Assembly: GCA_958450325.1 (NCBI GenBank)
Contig: OY288253.1
Coordinates: 65,961,612-66,025,611, forward strand
Reading direction: 5' to 3'
Source of the DNA: Agrostemma githago
Taxonomy: Eukaryota; Streptophyta; Magnoliopsida; Caryophyllales; Caryophyllaceae
DNA: 64,000 nt
In this document: positions 23,493 through 36,012 of the stretch, one piece after another
Numbering within the stretch: the first letter of the stretch is position 1
Layout of the letters: every line of letters begins with the position of its first letter
Notes under the pieces: model-generated
The model's input: only the letters and a program-made list of their open reading frames with translations
Told to the model about the DNA's origin: nothing
The model's database searches: none
Program-made: the position numbers and the translations under genes

Positions 23493-24065
23493 TAACAATC
23501 GTTTTAGCCCCGGCCAAAATAACTAAATTCCACTCAAGTCTCAATCTCTGGTTGACATATTTTAGTACTCGTACATCGACTCCACTTCCACACCTTTGCT
23601 AGTTGGCTGGCATACAACAATATACAAGTACACCCACCCACCTCAAAAAAGCATGAGAAAAAGCGAAACACAAACACCAACATTTACCTAATTAATTATA
23701 TTCCCTAATACCAATCTCAAATTCACAAATTAATTATGTACTCAGATATCATACATTACATTACTCCCCTAATCAAACCTAATCAAAATAAAAATCAATG
23801 AATCAAAAACTATAAAGAAGGCTACTTACTTTACCATCATATCAATCCCCAATTATTGTACTCCTCCAGTCCTCCTCCAATTCCCAATTCCCAATTCCCA
23901 ATTCATAATTCATAATTCATGTTCATACACCAACACAACACAGGTAGCCTCCACTTTATTCCCTCCCCTTTCGCATTTTGATAGCCTCCACTTTACGCAT
24001 TACCCCCTTCCCCACCCACCTCATCATTTCTTCATTTCCCACCCAACCCTGATCCCCCATTTTCG

Positions 24066-27000
24066 ATGGGTAACGTCGGAAGCAACGCCGCCGGCACCGG
24101 CAATGGCAGCCGCCGCCGCCGCAGGCACCAGACCCCACCTCAGCCCCCGCCGATTCCCCCTCCGCAGCCCCCACCCCAACAACCGCGGCCCTCGCTCGCC
24201 GCCAGCAGGTACGTCTTCGCCGCTGCCACCCCCTACCCCGCTCCCTACGCCAACCCGGGTCACGTCGGCGGCTACTACCAGTACCACCCCGGTTACTACC
24301 CGGCGCCTCCCCCACCCCCAGCGCCTGGTGCCGCGCCGCCGCCGGGGGTCGGTGTCAGGATGCCGCTGCCGGCGCCGTATGACCAGCATCACCAGGGTGG
24401 GAATTGGGGAGGGCGTTACCCGTGCGGGCCCATGATTCCGGCGCCGGCGCCTTACGTTGAGCATCAGAAGGCGGTTACCATCCGAAACGATGTTAATATT
24501 AAGAAGGAGACGCTGAGGGTTGAGCCTGACGACGACAATCCTGGCAAGTTTCTTGTTGCCTTCACTTTTGATGCTACTGTTGCTGGAAGGTACTCCTCCT
24601 ACTGTCTTTCCTTTCTACTTAATTAATACAGTATCATAAATCCATTCCTACTTACTTTTTATTTATAGTTCCTGATTTATGCTTTCAGTCATCTTCCGGG
24701 GTTTTGTAGTTTGTTGGTGTGATTGTACTTCTTGAATACTACTGTCTAAGGGATGTTTTTGAGGAATGAATTTGGAATCGGTACGCGTTGCTTCATTTGA
24801 TGTTGTTAGAGGAGTACTTGTGATACCCCACGGGACGGTTTCCAGCCATTGCTAGAAGTCCTAGCTTTCGTTTCGTTTCGTTTGGGATAATGGATGCCTT
24901 TTCTGGCTTTCAAAGGGCTGGTGTATTCAGTTGTCATGTGTCTGTGTGTGTGTATTTTGGTGCTATAAAATGCCTTTGTGAGAATGTGAGATGGTCCAAC
25001 TTCTCTTAATTTGGGGCATTGTTATTTGTCTTCCTAATAATGGTAAATTCATAAACATATGATAAGGGAAGTGGGAATGCTGAGAGATCCTACTCTCTTC
25101 CAGGAATAGGAAGTCACTTTTCCTAGTTCAATTGCTTGTTTGTCTTCCCATGCCAGAGATGGCTGTTGTTGTCAGCGGTCTCCAACAGAGATAACAGAAT
25201 TTTAGTTTGAATGATGTAATTAGTAGAGTGAATGAGTGGGAATTTTGATTGTTCTGTTATTAGTATACTCCGTACTTATTAGGTGGGTCTATTTGTCTCC
25301 ATTATTATATTGAGGTTTTGTTAGAAGACATTTAGCATTAGGTCATCTTCAAAAATCCACTTAGAGGTTTTTCTTTTATTTTATTTTTGCGTAAGAGCAC
25401 CTAGTCTCTCCGTCCCGTTCAATAGTTACCTATTTCCCTTTTTGGGTGTATTATTCAATAGTTATCTATTTCCATTTTTTGGTAAATTTATGTTGTGTTT
25501 ATGTAGTGCAAATGGATTTTGTGTGGTCCAAATTCACCTATTATTCTTTCCTTGAACTTTGATCCAAAAGTAATAAATAGCTATTGAGTAAGACAAAGGG
25601 AGTAATATTTACATTTTTTGGTATAGGACATCAAATTCTCTTTTCCGTTAAAAGTCAATATTTCATCTTGGCTAACGAATACATCCTTCTCTCACATGTA
25701 GCACCCACGCCCCCTCTCACTCACCAACCTATCACCATGACAACAACGAGCAACAAGCCTTCTCTTTCACATGGACACCCTTGAAACTACACCCACACGA
25801 GCACAACCAGTCACATTTTTCCTTTGACGTGGGTACACCCACAATACCATTACTCTATTCTCCACCCTCGACCTCACCTTCCCAACCACCACAAGTCCAT
25901 GACCTAACCACCCTAACCAATAAAACACGTCTTCACGAATTTCCCTCTGCCCACTCACCACCCCTAAAACCTCAAAATTTAGAGTTTCAAAAGGTGAGGA
26001 GACAATTTTCAAGGATGTGGAGTGGTGGTTTAATAGGAAGGGGTCAAATTTGGAGGACATCAATCACCATCGTCGGCGTCGATTAAATCTGATGAGCATT
26101 GGAGGCGGCATATTCTCGCCGCCACTGAGAGTTTGAGGTTAGGTTAGGTTGGTAATGGTCAGGGTTGGTTGGCTAGTGGCCGGGGATGGTTGTAGTTATT
26201 TTAGGTGTTGGTATGGGCAGGTGTCACATGATGGGCGGGTGTTGGGTTGGTTGAGAGAAGACATCAACAATGTCAACTCAGCAACTTCATTAGTCTAGGA
26301 CGAAATATTAGATTTTTTGATGGAATAGAGATTTTGGTAGCATACAACCAAAAAAATGTAAATGTATGGTTTTCAAAAATAAATAAATATGTAAATGTAT
26401 GTGTTTGTGCTTGTGGGAAAAAAAAAAAAAAAATCTTAGGTACCCTTTTTGGAGATAACCTATTCGTATATTTTTTTTTTACAAGATGCTAACTCATAAA
26501 ACTATCGTTCTGAGTTTGTTAGGTAGAATTCCGCTCTGCATTTGTTGGTGACAGTCGATAATCATGTCATTGACATGGTCATCTTGTATGCAATCTCGTT
26601 TGAATGTCATTTAGTCTGATGTTATTTACACACTTGGTAGCTAATTCTTGTACTTTTGTGAATCTATTTCCTTTTGAAAATTGTGACTCTTGTTTCCTCA
26701 AATATTACGTGAGCTAATTAGGTGACTGCGTTTAGTATGTAGACCCGAGGAAAGGGGAATGCTAACATAAGCATTTGGTTGTCTTGATATAGTGGTTTTG
26801 CTCTCTCTGTTTTACAATAATCTTTCTTTTGATCTTTGAAATCAAAGGTTCAATATTGACTTTAAAGATGTTAAAGAAAGTACGAACTAGTTACTGAAAT
26901 ATTTATGTGTTGTCTGAATCTTTTGCAAAATGATTATTTTATCAACTAAAGTAAAATATACAGAGTACATGTGAAAAAAAGAAGCTATGGTTAAACAGAT

Positions 27001-30000
27001 GTCTTGAAGAGTTTGAAGACCTTATATAGTGATAAATGAAGATTACTGTGAAACGAAAGGAGTACATCATTTCATGTTGGTTACATGCAAATAAGTAAAT
27101 ACAAGCATTATCCGAAGAAGTTCAGTTATACAATGCAACATTCAAAAGATTTTTAGTAAAGGTAGTCAATATATATTCTTAACTTTAGCACGCGCATATG
27201 AACTACTATAACTCAAGATAATGTTCAACTCACGAATTAGGAAGCACGTTCTCTGTAATGCTCAATCATGATACACGAGAAGTGGGCACTCTCTTGCTCT
27301 CTCAAACTCAAGAGATACTATATGATACTGGACTACTGAAGTGAGACCTAAAGTATATGAATCCACTCCCTCATCATAGCATAAAGGAGTTAGCAGCTTA
27401 CTTATCAAATGTGACGGCTAATGTCTTTTTGTAGTCTTATCCCTTAAAAACATATAAACAAATTTGGAAATTGGCTTAGTCATAGACTCATAGTATACCC
27501 AGTCAAAATAGTGACTGTTAACAAGTGTATAATATTGAATGTATGGTCCGTTAGCATATTTGTTTTCCATTTAAATAGCGCTGAAGACTCACTATTTGTC
27601 TATTCTGGATTTTGATAGATAAATTGCAATGTTGACTAAATGTTGAAACTTTTTTTTTTATTGTGAAGTAGGAGACATTTTTCGCAATTCTCTGAGCGAA
27701 ACACTTCTTGTTGGTGTTAGCATAGAGATTGAACTGTGTACATTCAACCCTTACGCAGTCTTTAGCAAAAGTCTTTGAGGGACTAGGTAATGTGTTATTA
27801 GTGTTAGTTTTTTGATAAATTCATTGGTAAATATACATGCAACGGTGTTGAGTACTTGAGCGGTTGAGCCTAAGGCATAGTTGTTTTAATGTTCAAAGCT
27901 ACTAAAGTTCACTTGAGAGGTCTTAGGCTCATGAACATAGCATTTGTTTACATTGAATATCACATTCGTCTTCAAAATGATGATTCCTTCTACCCTTGTG
28001 CTGTAGGACAAGGAAAGGTTGTTTTGACTTGAGCGTATTCAATCACATTCTTTAGAAATCTGATTTTATAAGTATTTTACCCCAAATAACTGAACATTTA
28101 CCTCTTGTTACTACAACCTTGCATCTTTTCTCTTTGACGAGAACTACAGAGACCTTTGAAGATGAAACATTTTACTTTCTCTTGAACACTACCAAAGTGT
28201 TCTATTTGGGGAGGAAGTTTAATTAGTGCCACTATCAACGGATAACTGTTTTGATAGAAAGAAATGACAGATAAAGAATCAAGCAGTGGTCTAATTGCTT
28301 CATATATTGTAGAGGGAGCACTCTTGAAGGATGTTCTTTCAAATTTAGTTCTTATGGTTCTGCTAGACTAATCTAGCCATCTAGGGTCCCCTGAAGAAAT
28401 TTTTGTTCAGAATGGCAGCTTTAGGTTTCCAAACCAGCACAGTCCGAATTCCAATTAATGATATCACTTTACATCGCCTTTCTAGTTCCTGCTTGTACAT
28501 GCTAAAAAACAATTTTTTGCATCGTAAATTTTCTATCCTTTATAGCCTTATAGACCTATACCTATATCTAGTGAGGGGATTTTATCTATCTTAAGTAGAT
28601 GTCTTTGGTTGACGATTCTTGGAAGGCAAGAGTATTACTTCGTAAAATTCAAAAGGAAAGTTTTGCTTCCAATGTTGTCTTATGTGTCTCAGATTGGATT
28701 AAAGCAGATTGTTTTGCACCAATTATCTTATTGCCTATTTTTTTCTTGCTGATGCAACTCTGATGATGTTTATTTGTTTGATTTTTGGCTTCAGTATTAC
28801 TGTAATATTTTTTGCGAAAGAAGGTGAGGACTGCCAGCTAACACCTACAAAAGAAAGTGTATTACCACCAGTGGTTGTACACTTTGAGCAAGGCCTAGGC
28901 CAAAAATTCAGACAACCGGCAGGAACCGGTATTGACTTTTCTGTGTTTGGGGAAGCTGAGCTACTGAGAGAAGGTGATGTCGATGTATATCCTCTTGCAG
29001 TAAAGGCTGATGCGTGTCCACCTACTAGTGAATCGAGTACCGATGAACACACTGTTCCAGGAAGTACAAACTCTCAGATAAATCAAGCGGTTTTTGTAAA
29101 AGATAAAGGGGAATTCAAGTTGAAGGTGCTTAAGCAGATACTGTGGGTTAATGGAATGAGGTATGAGCTGCAGGAGATTTATGGAATAGGGAATTCTGTG
29201 GAAGGTGAATTCGATGCCAATGATCCTGGAAAGGAATGTGTTATCTGCTTGTCGGAGCCCAGAGACACAACTGTCCTTCCTTGCAGACACATGGTAATTA
29301 TCTGTGTTTTACTACACGGGTTAGAATATTTTAAATATAATTAAATGCTTTAAATATTAAAAATGGCTCATTAAACCGGCTGAGTTTCTTATTATGATGT
29401 TGCAATCGTTGGATGCAATTCTTCCACATAATCCTTAAAAGGTTATTTGAAAACAATAATTCTGTATTGTTGTGGTGACGTTGCGTACATCAACCAATCC
29501 CCCCTACCCCATAATTTGTGGGATCTCTTAAGACACGTGGGTAATCATGTTATTGTTGCTCTGTATTTTGAAAAATAAGGTTGGGGATGTCGGGGTCTTG
29601 GGGGAAAATATCTTTGAAACATGAGTCTGAGGATTATGTTTTAATTCAGCAACTTTGCTGAATAGATTAGCTTATTACCACACTAATTAATAGAAGTTCG
29701 TTTAGTTATATGCACATTGTTGATCAATTCATGCTCTGATGTTGCTGTTGCTGATCATTCATGCGCGTCTTTTGTATGCGTTACTACATCCAACAGCTTT
29801 TCAATCTAAATTTCTCATAATGGTTGGTTCATATTAGCCAGCCTCAAACAATTAGGGACCTTGTACTTTGCTTTTACTGACAGTGCTTCTGCCTTTTGGT
29901 GTAACTTTATGGCAGTGTATGTGTAGCGGGTGTGCAAAGGTACTTCGGTTTCAGACTAACCGGTGCCCTATATGCCGCCAGCCGGTGGAGCGGCTTCTGG

Positions 30001-30044
30001 AGATTAAGGTCAATAATGGAAATGAGGAAGAAACCAGCACTTAG
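24066..30044 (+). CDS. LOG2: RING-type E3 ubiquitin ligase, LOG2/LUL family (3 exons, 383 aa)
   Basis: LOG2 and LUL proteins are membrane-anchored E3 ligases; LOG2 of Arabidopsis works with GDU1 in amino acid export and in ABA responses. Exons: 24066-24589, 28795-29293, 29916-30044, all with GT..AG introns; spliced length 1152 nt. The start MGNVGSN gives Gly2 as an N-myristoylation site. A Pro/Tyr-rich region follows (about residues 20-130), then the conserved DAR2-type domain (YVEHQKAVTIRNDVNIKKET, FTFDATVAGS, FFAKEGEDC, GTGIDFSVF, KQILWVNGMRYELQEIYGIG), and a C3HC4 RING (CVICLSEPRDTTVLPCRHM, CMCSGCAKV, CPICRQPV) that is complete and split by intron 2. The length fits the family (about 360-390 aa). 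Intron 1 is 4.2 kb and holds a MITE. The frame is open throughout, so I judge it intact. The exact paralogue (LOG2 or a LUL) is not certain. Confidence 0.93.
25404..25602. mobile_element. MITE in LOG2-like intron 1
   Basis: About 199 bp with degenerate inverted ends (TCTCCGTCCCGTTCAATAGTTA / TAGCTATTGAGTAAGACAAAGGGAG) and flanking TA, so Stowaway-like. The rest of intron 1 (24590-28794) holds no recognised gene; short ORFs there look random. Confidence 0.55.
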
Positions 30045-31240
30045 ACATCTCATCCATGGGTGAGCTTTATGGAGATGTTTCGGGGCCAGGAAAAAGGTCA
30101 CCGTTTTACTCTTGGCTGTGCTTTCGGATAAATGTAACTATCTATCATAGAGGTCTTTGTTGCTGTCCTCCCCAGAAGAGCAACACATATCAAAAATATT
30201 GCTGTGGTGCTTTAATTTGCAAACATGTACAGGCATACTACTCATATTTCTGCAAAACATGATCCTTTAACATATAGTCATATATATATAAAGTAAATAG
30301 CAAGGTTTTGCTTATAAATGGGGATTGTCGTCCTTCCTGAATCATTTCCGACAAGCGAGTCAGACTGCTTCCAGGTAAAATTCATCTCTTAAATCTTAGG
30401 ATCTGGGAAGTAAGGCAATGAGACATAGATTTCAGATCTGTTGGTAAGAAAGTAGTTTTCGGTAGATAATTGACCTTATTGAGCTGATGGCTATCATTTG
30501 CTTTGCGTCGTACTCAGCTTATTGCTTGGTTTTCTTGCTCCCCAAACTTCAAGAAAGAAAATTATGCCATTTCAATTGCTGTTATATTTTCATTTTATTT
30601 TATTTCAACGTTTTACTTTGCTTACAAATTGCTTTTGGAGCGTTCACAAAGTCATCCAGGGAGTACTATGCAGTGAGATCATGGGGTTCGACATCCATGT
30701 TATCCTGATGGCGGGTGCCTTCATGGCTACCTTTTATGTGACGAGGTATCAAAGGTTGTATACTACTCCGTACTATACTTGTATATGTAATCTTTACCCG
30801 TCACGGAGGACACCGCCTGTGAAGTATCTTCCTTGTCAATAATAGTTAGGGTAAAGGGGCGGGTGTCATTGCGGTACTTGAACAAGTGATACCAGAACTC
30901 CAGAAGTATATATATGACTGTATTTCGTAAAGAGATATGGAGTATACAAAAGCTATAGAGTACTACTCTCCGTTTCTTTTGATTTTTTACATTCGATTAT
31001 ACACGTCAATACTTGTTTTCTTTTGTCCATCTCTTTAGTTACCTACTCCGTATTATTCTACTAAAAATTATAAAAAATTAATATTCATAATGCACAGTTA
31101 GACAATTTAAATCATACTCCGCATTTTACTTACTATTTTTTTATTTTATATTGTATATTAGAAGTTATATTGAAGAATCTTCTAATAGTATAAAAAAAAC
31201 CGTAAAAATAATGAAATGGATTAAGTAGAAGATAAGGAAA
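30045..31240 (+). other. LOG2-like 3' UTR and intergenic DNA
   Basis: No coding sequence is recognised; the 30498-30842 ORF is not credible. There is a repeated intergenic 9-mer TACTCCGTA here (30768, 31045). The region separates two genes that converge tail to tail. Confidence 0.5.
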
Positions 31241-31615
31241 GATTAGCTAGAGTCGGTAATATCTTGAATAGAAGAAAGTTTATTGATTAACATTAAGAGC
31301 ATAGGACAAGAAGAACGATAAATAAAAATGCAACAAGGCTGAAAATAACCCCTACTAGTACTAGTACTAGAAGGAGCAAGGTAGGACCCCCCAACTCCAA
31401 CGGACATAATGAAACAAGAACAATGAACAAGTGGCATGATACAATAAGTCAATAACATAGAGTCGACACTGATTGATTGACCGACTTATTTACAATTTTG
31501 TAAAACGGGAACACCTCTGCTCTACTTGCACTCCACTCCGTATCATCAAATTGAAGAAGGCAATAATAGAATGAATCCCCAAAATGAAAGTCCAAGTCCA
31601 TGATGGTTGTTGGTG

Positions 31616-34600
31616 TTATACGACATTGGATGAGCTCCTGAAGGAGCCAAGAGCCTTGGCAAAACCGGCTCTTAAGATATATTGATGGTATATCGCTGCT
31701 ATGGCTGCTCCGATGAACGGTCCCACCCAGAACATCCACTGCACCCATTATTATAACCAACCCACAATTATTACGGAGTAGTACTCTATGTGTTAATCAA
31801 TCATGCATTCATGCCAATCAAACATATCTTTCTGAAAAGTACTTTTTTTTCAAACATAATGACTTTGTTATGCAAATTTGTCATTTGGAGTGACAGTGTG
31901 ACAGTGATGAACCCTTTAGCAATATCATTTGAAACCTGTGAATATTATTACGAGTAATAATTAAAACATACTTGGTCATCCCACGCCTTTTTGTTGTTGT
32001 AGATGACAGCAGCTCCAAAGCTTCTAGCAGGGTTGATACCGGTGCCGGTGATAGGGATAGTAGCGAGGTGAACCATGAACACCGCGAATCCAATTGGAAG
32101 CGGTGCCAGTACCTTTTCCATTCAAATTCAAATTCAATTAGAATGGAAACTGAAAACTGAAGGTTGGTTTGTTATAATGTAGACAGTATAATGTAGACTT
32201 ACAGGAACATGAGAGTCTCTAGCGCTGCGTTTAGGGTCGGTAGCAGAGAAAACAGTGTAGACGAGAACAAAAGTGCCAATAATCTCAGCGCCCAAGCCGG
32301 TGCCCTTGCTGTATCCAACAGCCAACTCGTTGGCACCACCCCCGAACCTGTCGTAGTATGCACTTTGGAAAGCCTTGACGAACCCAACTCCGCAAATGGC
32401 TCCCAAACATTGGGCCACCATGTACAATATCGCCCTTATCAACGATAGTTTTCTTGCTAATAGTAGCCCAAATGTCACTGCAGGGTTTATGTGTCCACCT
32501 GCCCATTTCACAACATCCATTAGTCTCCATCCCAACTTTATAAATTCACAAACTTGTATAATAATCCTTTCCTCCTAATTTTATTCACTAGAGTTCAAAT
32601 TTTAAGAAATACAGAGTGAATACTATTCCTATGCTTTTATTTACTACGAGTAATAAATCTAAACACGAACTACTACTACTACAACAACAATAGACTAACA
32701 GAGCATTAATCTCAAAAAGTTTGGGTTCAAGCCGAAATCATCAAACCCTCCTCAAAGACGAACAATATAAAAAACATGATACTAGTAACAGTGAGTAGCA
32801 GAATATAAATATACTATCAAACTTAAAAATATAGAGTACTAAATTTAAATATGAATAAGAAGATTAGAGCAATTGCAACAGAAGAACTCAAAAATAAGTT
32901 CTTCCATTTCCACATAATATATCGACAATTTCTATGTTTAAGAACTTTTAATTACTCCCTCCGTTCCAATGAATTGTTTGCCTATTCCATATTGGGGCGT
33001 CTCAATGAATTGTTTGCCTTTCTATTTTAGGAATGTTTTTTATGTATAATTTGAATCTTGTCTCCACATGTCACATTCTAATTGGATCTCTTGTCCTTGG
33101 TGCCAAAAACAAAGGCAAACAATTCATTGAAACGAAGGGAGTACAATGGAAGAACTTGTTATTTTGTTCTTAAATGGGACCCATTTTTATTTGTTTTTTT
33201 ATTTTATTTTCCTTGAAAAATGCAAGAACTTGGTTCTTAAATAAGAACCAAATTCTTATTTTTACAAATCCAATGCAACATTATAATATAGAGTTCTTGG
33301 CGACAAACCCAAGGAAAAAAACACTATTGTGATTGCTCTTATTTACTCCCTCCGTTACAAAATAGAAGTAGTTTAAGATATTTGCACACTTATTAAGAAA
33401 GTGTTTTAAGTGGATATTAAGCTGCTTTGGAAACTGAAAAATCCCTCTTAACCAATTAAAAGAGTTTTACTGTATTGAAAAATGTAAAACAACTTATAAA
33501 AAATAAAATCTTTAATCCTCTAAAACTACTTATATTTGGTAACGAATGGAGTATTTTGGTAAGGTTAAATACACTTCTCAAAGTTGTGATTAATCATTTA
33601 CTCCGTATTTTCGTAATATGATGATTAAATTACATGTAAATCAATGTAATTAATATGATACATGTTTTAATAATTTATTTTTCTCTTTTAGTTTCTTATA
33701 TAGCCAACTTTAGGACTGTATTTATCATTTATCCTTCATTTTTAAGGATAAAAATAAATGTTCACCATAATTTTAGTTACGGTAAGTCTCCCTTATGACA
33801 CAAGGTTATAATGGGTCAAGTATTACCCATTTGATAAATAATGACAAAACATTTATTACCCATTTGCCACCATTTTTTTGTCTTATCTAAACTATTTGTC
33901 CCGTTACAAGCTTGTGACGGGTAAACCCGTCACAAATAATAATTTGTGTTTTAGTTAATAAGTGGAGAAAGAACTATATTTAAAAATAGAACAATTAATT
34001 TGAGATATACAAATAAAAAAATTGGGACAATAACTCTAGTGTGAATGAACATTATTTGAAAATTATTTAGAGGTAAAATAAAGAGTTCACTAGTACTATG
34101 GACTATGGAGTATTTAGTTATTTACTTACCGTCCTAATCTTCCATTTTATCAATATTTATTTATGACTTTTGAATCAAAGTTCAACTAAACAAGAATTCA
34201 GACTCCAACCAAAAAAAAACAAGAATTCAGACCGCACAACAAAAATCCATTTACTTACCTAACCGTGACAAAAACTTAACAGAAAAAATTGTACTCTTAC
34301 CGAAAAGTCGTGTAACTTGCGTTTATCATAAATGTGTGTAAATTAAATGTATCACAAAACTTTTCATATTAAATCATAACTAGACATCATCATCATTGTA
34401 ACAAATTAAAGTGTAATATAAAGTAGAGAGATGTCTTGACAAATTGATTAAGACCAGGTATATTGGGATAATATGTCACAGGTTCGAATCTACTCTCGTG
34501 AATACTTGCCGGAGAGAGTTAATTAGAAGGAAGAAGAGTGGATGGAGTAATAATGAGTACGGAGTAATATATAATAATACATACCAGAAATACCAGCAGT

Positions 34601-34876
34601 GCAGTAAACAAGGATGAAGATCATTCCCCCGAAAGCCCAAGCAATACCAAGAATACCGACACCAGCGCAGTCATCCACCGCGCTCTGGCTCTTGTATCCA
34701 ATCACTGTCAGCACTGTGATATACAGGAACAGCAGCGTGGCGACGAATTCCGCGATGAGGGCCCTGTAAAACGACCATTTTGTGAGCTCCTCCATGGCAA
34801 AAAACGCCGCTGGCGGAGGGTCTGAATAGTCTTTTCCCACTCCTCCTCCTGCTGCTGCTTCCACATCCTTCGCCAT
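31616..34876 (-). CDS. Plasma-membrane aquaporin PIP2 (4 exons, 283 aa)
   Basis: A water channel of the plasma membrane (MIP family, PIP2 group). Exons in transcript order: 34585-34876, 32203-32498, 31972-32112, 31616-31738; all introns GT..AG, 852 nt spliced, phases agree. The short N-terminus (MAKDVEAAAGGGVGKDYSDP) and the C-terminus with ALGSFRSSS, a PIP2 phosphorylation region, separate it from PIP1. Both NPA boxes are present (GGHINPAVTFG in exon 2, GINPARSFGAA in exon 3), and the selectivity-filter His and Arg (VHLATIPITGTGINPAR) are as in PIPs. Loop D has the usual KRSARDSHVP with its conserved serine and histidine. The N-terminal AAFFAMEELTKW differs slightly from the common PxxDxxEL pattern. 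Intron 1 (32499-34584, about 2.1 kb) is full of MITEs. It appears intact; the PIP2 paralogue number is not assignable. Confidence 0.95.
32867..33338. mobile_element. Tourist-type MITE in PIP2 intron 1 (contains another MITE)
   Basis: Ends GAGCAATTGCAACAG and TTGTGATTGCTC, flanked by TTA (32864-32866, 33339-33341). Without the Stowaway inside it (32955-33141) it is about 283 bp. The element at 42475-42791 has related ends. Confidence 0.75.
32955..33141. mobile_element. Stowaway MITE nested in the Tourist MITE
   Basis: 187 bp, ends CTCCCTCCGTTCCAATGAAT and ATTCATTGAAACGAAGGGAG, TA on each side (32953-32954, 33142-33143). An internal copy of CAATGAATTGTTTGCCT repeats the end. Confidence 0.85.
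33346..33551. mobile_element. Stowaway MITE in PIP2 intron 1
   Basis: 206 bp, ends CTCCCTCCGTTACAAAATA and a near-complementary TATTTGGTAACGAATGGAG, TA on both sides (33344-33345, 33552-33553). It begins only 7 bp after the Tourist element ends. Confidence 0.85.
33780..33945. mobile_element. MITE remnant of the GTCACAAAT family
   Basis: Contains GGTCAAGTATTACCCATTTG and GTGACGGGTAAACCCGTCAC, phrases also found at the ends of the MITE at 50889-52403. Boundaries are approximate. Confidence 0.4.
34410..34515 (+). mobile_element. Possible tRNA-derived SINE in PIP2 intron 1
   Basis: The phrase GGTTCGAATCTACTCTC (34484 on) resembles an RNA polymerase III B box. TTGATTAAGACC about 40 bp before it could be a decayed A box. 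There is no clear tail, so confidence is low. Confidence 0.3.
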
Positions 34877-35010
34877 TTTTCTACTCTTACTACTACTACT
34901 ACTACTTAATTAATTACACTCTCAATTGAATTTGAAGGAGACTTGCTTTTTGAGTGTGTGGTGCTTTGGTGTGTTGTGGCTGTGGCTGAAAGATGAAGGG
35001 GGGTGGGGTG

Positions 35011-35021
35011 GGTATTTATTG
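35011..35021 (-). promoter_or_regulatory. Weak TATA-like element upstream of PIP2
   Basis: CCAATAAATAC on the minus strand lies about 135 bp before the PIP2 ATG. It is the best TATA-like candidate in the 250 bp upstream, but not a consensus match. Confidence 0.3.
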
Positions 35022-35905
35022 GCTTCATTCTAGGCCTACTCTTACGACTTTTGGCTTGGGCTCCACATAACGCCACCCCAAAATGCACATCAATTATTTC
35101 CATTTTAAATATTCTCACTGAAGTCTCCATTTTGACGGATATATTAGTAACTTACGAGTTTACGGCATATTAAAGTATTACGTAGAATACTTATATTTGG
35201 ATAAACAAATGACAAATGATTTGCTATGACAAACAAGAACTTACATTATACGGAGTATTGGATTATACATCTTAATTTTGCAACGGGTCATGATGAATAA
35301 CACAAAATATAATATTATGTACTCGATATAAGATTTTAGAAAAACAAACAATTTACTCCATAGTACTCACGTAATACCAAGACGAATATATCTCTCTAAC
35401 AACAAATACAGAGTACCAAGTAGTTCGATCAAATCATTTTGCTAATGGAAAGCCATTCATTAATGCTAGTCACAACTCACAACCAACAAAATATTCTGTA
35501 TCTTCTTTTGGTTACGTTTTTGGATAATAGGCTAGTTCTATTTGCATCTATCAACTACGGAGTACTATCAATCATTAATGACTAAAATGAAATATGCAAG
35601 CATGCAAAATTTCCTTGGGGCGGCGTTAAAGTATAGCATTGACATCACCACTTCAAATCATTTCTATCACTCAATTTTATGACGATATACTATATGAATG
35701 TATCTACATTCATTTAATCTACTTACAAGGTTGGATGTAACACACTATATCGCAAATAAGAATTGAAGCTCCAAAATCATAGTTGAATAAAAAAAGTTCT
35801 ATCACTCAAATCAACTCTTGTTTTTAGCACCCTATCCTCACAATGTCACGACGTACGTCTCACTGGGTTATCAAACTAATAGCCTAGCTAGAAAAGTAGC
35901 AATAT

Positions 35906-36012
35906 TTTTTTGTCTAACAAGAGCGCACTACGTTGCAGATTAGAATCGAACTCTCAACCTCTTGAGAGGAGTGAGAGAGCTCTTATCACTCGAGCTTACC
36001 CTCTCTTTTCAG
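35906..36012 (-). mobile_element. tRNA-derived SINE
   Basis: On the minus strand, TAAGCTCGAGTGATAAGAGC resembles a Pol III A box and GAGTTCGATTCTAATC, about 40 bp later, a B box. It ends in A-rich DNA (A7 at 35907-35913 complement). The arrangement fits a short plant SINE. Confidence 0.5.

Noticed and set aside
23956..24464. Minus-strand ORFs of 119 and 146 codons rich in Arg/Gly
   Set aside because: Antisense shadows of the GC-rich, proline-rich LOG2-like exon 1.
28709..28794. Upstream start (MFCTNYLIAYFF...) for the LOG2-like second exon
   Set aside because: This is intron sequence before the TTCAG acceptor; exon 1 at 24066 joins at 28795 in correct phase.
34478..34500. tRNA gene
   Set aside because: Only a B-box-like phrase; no acceptor stem or cloverleaf. 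The same applies near 35940 and 39090, so SINE remnants at most.
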